The translations under genes and the position numbers were made by a program. 37,400 bases of DNA from Desulforhopalus vacuolatus (GTDB taxonomy: Bacteria > Desulfobacterota > Desulfobulbia > Desulfobulbales > Desulfocapsaceae). Below the pieces are notes generated by a model. That model was not told the DNA's origin. It saw nothing but the letters and a program-made list of their open reading frames with translations, and did not search any database. Positions 35,469-37,400 of the stretch are shown piece by piece (position 1 is the stretch's first letter; the number at the start of each line of letters is the position of its first letter). The stretch is taken from positions 1 to 37,400 of the forward strand of contig NZ_JAFFPZ010000027.1 in NCBI RefSeq assembly GCF_016918505.1. Reading direction: 5' to 3'.

Positions 35469-35815
35469 CGTAGTGATAACATAGCGTGTATTCTTTTGCG
35501 GATTATCGGTAATAATTACCATTTCGTTAATTACCGCCACCGTAGAGACAAGGCATGCCTTGTCTACACAACAACATCGCGGGAAACCACCGCCGTGCCG
35601 ATTTTCCACCAATGGTGTGTAATGTCATCGTTATCACCCCGTAGTGACAACATGGCGTGTATCATTTCACAGATTATCGGTAATAATTACCATTTCGCTA
35701 ATTCCCGCCACCGTAGAGACAAGGCATGCCTTGTCTACACAACAACATCGTGGGAAACCACCGCCATACAGATTTTCCACCAATGGTGATATAATGCCAC
35801 CGTTATCACCATTGA
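35469..35815. repeat. Tandem array with 171-bp period
   Basis: Two units start with CGTAGTGA at 35469 and 35640, and each carries AGACAAGGCATGCCTTGTCT (35546-35565 and 35717-35736, also 171 apart). They share GGTAATAATTACCATTTCG and GATTTTCCACCAATGGTG. The units resemble the 191-bp units at 30068-30590 in layout but differ in the filler sequence. A single reversed copy is at 24641-24800. Confidence 0.8.
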
Positions 35816-35881
35816 GATCAATTTTTGACAGTAACGAAGAAGATGATCAATTATTCAATTGTACCCTCATGGAGAATTACA

Positions 35882-36673
35882 GTGGACTACACAAACATCC
35901 TCGTAGAAAAAAACAAAACCTCAGCCATCGTCACTCTCAACAGGCCCCAAGCACTCAATGCCTTAAATAAAACAATGCTTGAAGAACTGCTCTTCTGTTT
36001 GACGAAACTGAGCCGAGACAAGACAATAAAGGTGGTAATTCTCACCGGAGCCGGTGAAAACGCCTTTGTGGCTGGCGCGGACATTGCCTTTATGCAGGAT
36101 CTGACTTCTAATGAAGGAAAGCTCTTTGGCAGGCTTGGCCAGACCGTTACCCGGACTATTGAAAATCTGCCGCAACCGGTTATTGCGGCAGTAAACGGCT
36201 TTGCCATGGGCGGCGGTTGCGAACTGGCTCTTTCCTGCGATATCCGCCTGGCCAGTGACAATGCCAAATTCGGGCTGCCTGAGGTGAAGCTCGGAGTCAT
36301 TCCCGGTTTTGGCGGAACACAAAGATTGCCGAGATTGATCGGCAAGGGCCTGGCCTGTGAGCTCCTCTATTCTGGAAAGGTAATCGATGCCGCTGAAGCC
36401 CGCCGGATCGGGCTGGTGAACCGGGTCGTTCCCCAGGAAAAACTTATGGAGGAATGTCTGGCACTGGCCGCATTAATCGGTTCCCGCGGGCCTGCGGCGG
36501 TGCAGCTGTGCAAGGAAGTGGTGAACAACGGGATGGAAATGGATCTGACCAGGGCCTGCTCCTATGAAGCGGATCTTTTTGGCCTCTGTTTTGGCGGTGA
36601 CGAACAGAAAGAAGGGATGGCTGCTTTTTTGGAAAAACGTTCTCCTGACTTTCAGAAAACGAGATATTCTTGA
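35882..36673 (+). CDS. Enoyl-CoA hydratase/isomerase
   Basis: A crotonase-fold enzyme of 263 residues that hydrates trans-2-enoyl-CoA in beta-oxidation or fermentation. I choose GTG 35882 because GGAG lies 7 bases before it and the product then begins like the family (DYTNILVEKN). A TTG-initiated extension from 35825 is rejected. The oxyanion-hole loop is AGAD (64-67) and the second oxyanion glycine lies in MGGGCE. The two catalytic acids Glu114 (GGCELAL) and Glu134 (LPEVKLG) are both present, which supports hydratase rather than another crotonase activity. No other fatty-acid gene is adjacent. The gene stands directly after the 171-bp tandem repeats. Confidence 0.92.
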   Translation: MDYTNILVEKNKTSAIVTLNRPQALNALNKTMLEELLFCLTKLSRDKTIKVVILTGAGENAFVAGADIAFMQDLTSNEGKLFGRLGQTVTRTIENLPQPVIAAVNGFAMGGGCELALSCDIRLASDNAKFGLPEVKLGVIPGFGGTQRLPRLIGKGLACELLYSGKVIDAAEARRIGLVNRVVPQEKLMEECLALAALIGSRGPAAVQLCKEVVNNGMEMDLTRACSYEADLFGLCFGGDEQKEGMAAFLEKRSPDFQKTRYS

Positions 36674-36697
36674 GGTGGTTGGGCAACACCTCTTTAC
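36672..36697 (+). terminator. Candidate terminator hairpin after enoyl-CoA hydratase
   Basis: GAGGTG (36672-36677, overlapping the stop) pairs with CACCTC (36687-36692). TTG/CAA extends the stem past a bulge, and TTTACT follows. The T-run is short, so the call is weak. Confidence 0.35.
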
Positions 36698-36719
36698 TGC
36701 TGCAAAATCATTGCTTTCT

Positions 36720-36780
36720 CGCTGATGGAGCCCCACAGGCACGTTCGTCCCTCACTCTGCCCTGTGGCGCACCATCAGCG
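36720..36780. repeat. Long hairpin overlapping the stop of the FGE-like gene
   Basis: On the minus strand CGCTGATGGTGCGCCACAGG (36780-36761) pairs with CCTGTGGGGCTCCATCAGCG (36739-36720) at 18 of 20 positions around a 21-base loop. The TGA stop codon of the FGE-like gene lies inside the first arm. No T-run follows on either strand, so an intrinsic terminator is unlikely. Its place just after a candidate variable region is where DGR target genes carry a hairpin. Confidence 0.65.
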
Positions 36781-37400
36781 AACCGTGCCTGCCCCCAACT
36801 GTTCAGGACCTCGAGCAAGACGAAAACCGTAGTAGCCGTAGTCGATGATGCCGTAGTAGCGACAGGCAGACCGCAGGCGCCAGCCGAGAGAGTTCCAAGA
36901 CCCGCCACGACAGACAGCCCTGTTCTCGTCACCTCCCTCTTCCCAGGGAGAACCATCCTGAGGAGGTGTACCGCGATAGCTGTCATGCCATCTGTCCTGG
37001 CACCATTCCCAGACATTGCCGTGCATCTGGTAGAGTCCCCAGGGATTGGGCTGAAAACTTTTCACCGGCATCGTCTCTTTTCGATACTCCCCCTTTTTGC
37101 CGTTATTGTAGGGATTATCACCATCATAGTTGGCATCATCTGGAGTAAGTTCTTCCCCAAACCAAAACGGTGTGATCGTCCACGCTCTGCAGGCATATTC
37201 CCACTCCGTCTCGGATGGCAGACGCACATTCAGCCCTGCACTGCGGCTGTTTACGGCTGAAATAAACTCCAGGGCCATTTTCCCTCTTATCTCTTCAACC
37301 GGATTCAAGTTATCACTCTGAAACTTGGCAGGGTTATCCCCCATCACCAGTACCCAAAGCTGCTGTGTGCACACCGTTTCCGCCAACCAGACCCCACCCT
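36775..37400 (-). CDS. FGE-sulfatase (SUMF1) domain protein, partial, candidate DGR target
   Basis: The reading frame is open to the window edge, so the N-terminus is missing; about 208 residues are visible. Family motifs are GVWLAETVCTQ at the edge, NPVEEI, LNVRLPSETEWEYACRA, the Asn-rich NYDGDNPYNNG region, NPWGLYQMHGNVWEWCQDRW, RAVCRGGSWNS and a closing YYGFRLARG. The domain is the formylglycine-generating-enzyme fold, which in bacteria is often reused as a C-type-lectin-like ligand-binding scaffold. The paired catalytic cysteines of true FGE are not in place, so sulfatase activation is unlikely. The last 30 residues before GFRLAR have the composition and codon pattern of a retroelement-diversified region (36814-36894). 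Confidence 0.85.
   Translation of the reverse strand, partial: GGVWLAETVCTQQLWVLVMGDNPAKFQSDNLNPVEEIRGKMALEFISAVNSRSAGLNVRLPSETEWEYACRAWTITPFWFGEELTPDDANYDGDNPYNNGKKGEYRKETMPVKSFQPNPWGLYQMHGNVWEWCQDRWHDSYRGTPPQDGSPWEEGGDENRAVCRGGSWNSLGWRLRSACRYYGIIDYGYYGFRLARGPEQLGAGTVR
36814..36894 (-). other. Candidate DGR variable region (VR)
   Basis: Between SWN and GFRLA most codons end in C while their first two bases vary. A run of ten such codons at 36858-36829 encodes YYGIIDYGYY. This is what adenine-directed mutagenesis of AAC codons in a template repeat produces. The region lies at the C-terminal ligand-binding face of the fold and is followed by a hairpin. No template repeat or reverse transcriptase is found in the window, so the call rests on pattern alone. 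Confidence 0.55.

Noticed and set aside
36775-37400. Genuine formylglycine-generating enzyme
   Set aside because: The catalytic cysteine pair of FGE is not found at the expected place, and the C-terminus has a variable-region pattern instead.

Overview
The window looks like a chromosomal segment of a Gram-negative anaerobe or facultative bacterium. Periplasm-directed lipoproteins, an HlyD-type membrane-fusion protein and MacB-like exporter parts point to a two-membrane cell. The gene families present and the very high load of short interspersed repeats suggest Desulfobacterota (Desulfobulbales or Desulfobacterales-like). This is an inference from gene content only; no rRNA or tRNA gene is present to fix the lineage.

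Layout, left to right. 1-1331: no convincing gene, with inverted repeats and interspersed-repeat fragments. 1332-7469 (+): a tightly overlapping seven-gene operon of an APH-fold kinase with an altered catalytic loop, a YnjBCD-like ABC importer (ATPase, lipoprotein binding protein, two permeases), and two glycosyltransferase-like proteins of the rSAM/selenodomain-associated transferase 2 and 1 families. 7470-7976: repeats, then a candidate promoter and operator. 7977-17838 (+): an AT-richer defence island with an excisionase-type HTH protein, an SNF2-like helicase, a four-helix-bundle (S23) protein, a DUF4391 protein, a type III-like methyltransferase (Mod), a 39-residue ORF nested by ATGA overlaps, and a Res helicase-nuclease. 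18023-22257 (-): dhaK-dhaL-dhaM, where DhaM carries EIIA, HPr and a full-length Enzyme I, so one protein could relay phosphate from PEP to dihydroxyacetone kinase. 22811-24028 (+): an Fsr-like MFS transporter. 24221-25455 (+): a duplicated pair of small secreted EF-hand proteins. 26469-27041 (+): DedA. 27307-28263 (-): an AEC transporter. 28381-29706 (-): phosphofructokinase. 30722-35121 (-): an ABC ATPase / FtsX-like permease / HlyD adaptor exporter operon. 35882-36673 (+): enoyl-CoA hydratase. 36775-37400 (-): an FGE-sulfatase-domain protein cut by the window edge.

The intergenic space is filled with modular repeats: a 20-bp palindrome (six copies), heptad polypurine/polypyrimidine tracts, tandem arrays with periods of 191 and 171 bp, a MITE-like element whose insertion is shown by an empty site in a duplicated locus, and GGATGAAGG-type repeats that have entered coding sequence in the defence island.

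The most interesting points are these. (1) The C-terminus of the edge FGE-like protein has the codon pattern of a diversity-generating retroelement (DGR) variable region, with an 18/20-bp hairpin at its stop codon; no reverse transcriptase or template repeat lies in the window. (2) The helicase-DUF4391-Mod-39aa-Res cassette contains a previously unlisted mini-ORF and repeat-derived peptide insertions. (3) The kinase-transporter-glycosyltransferase operon has an unknown substrate.
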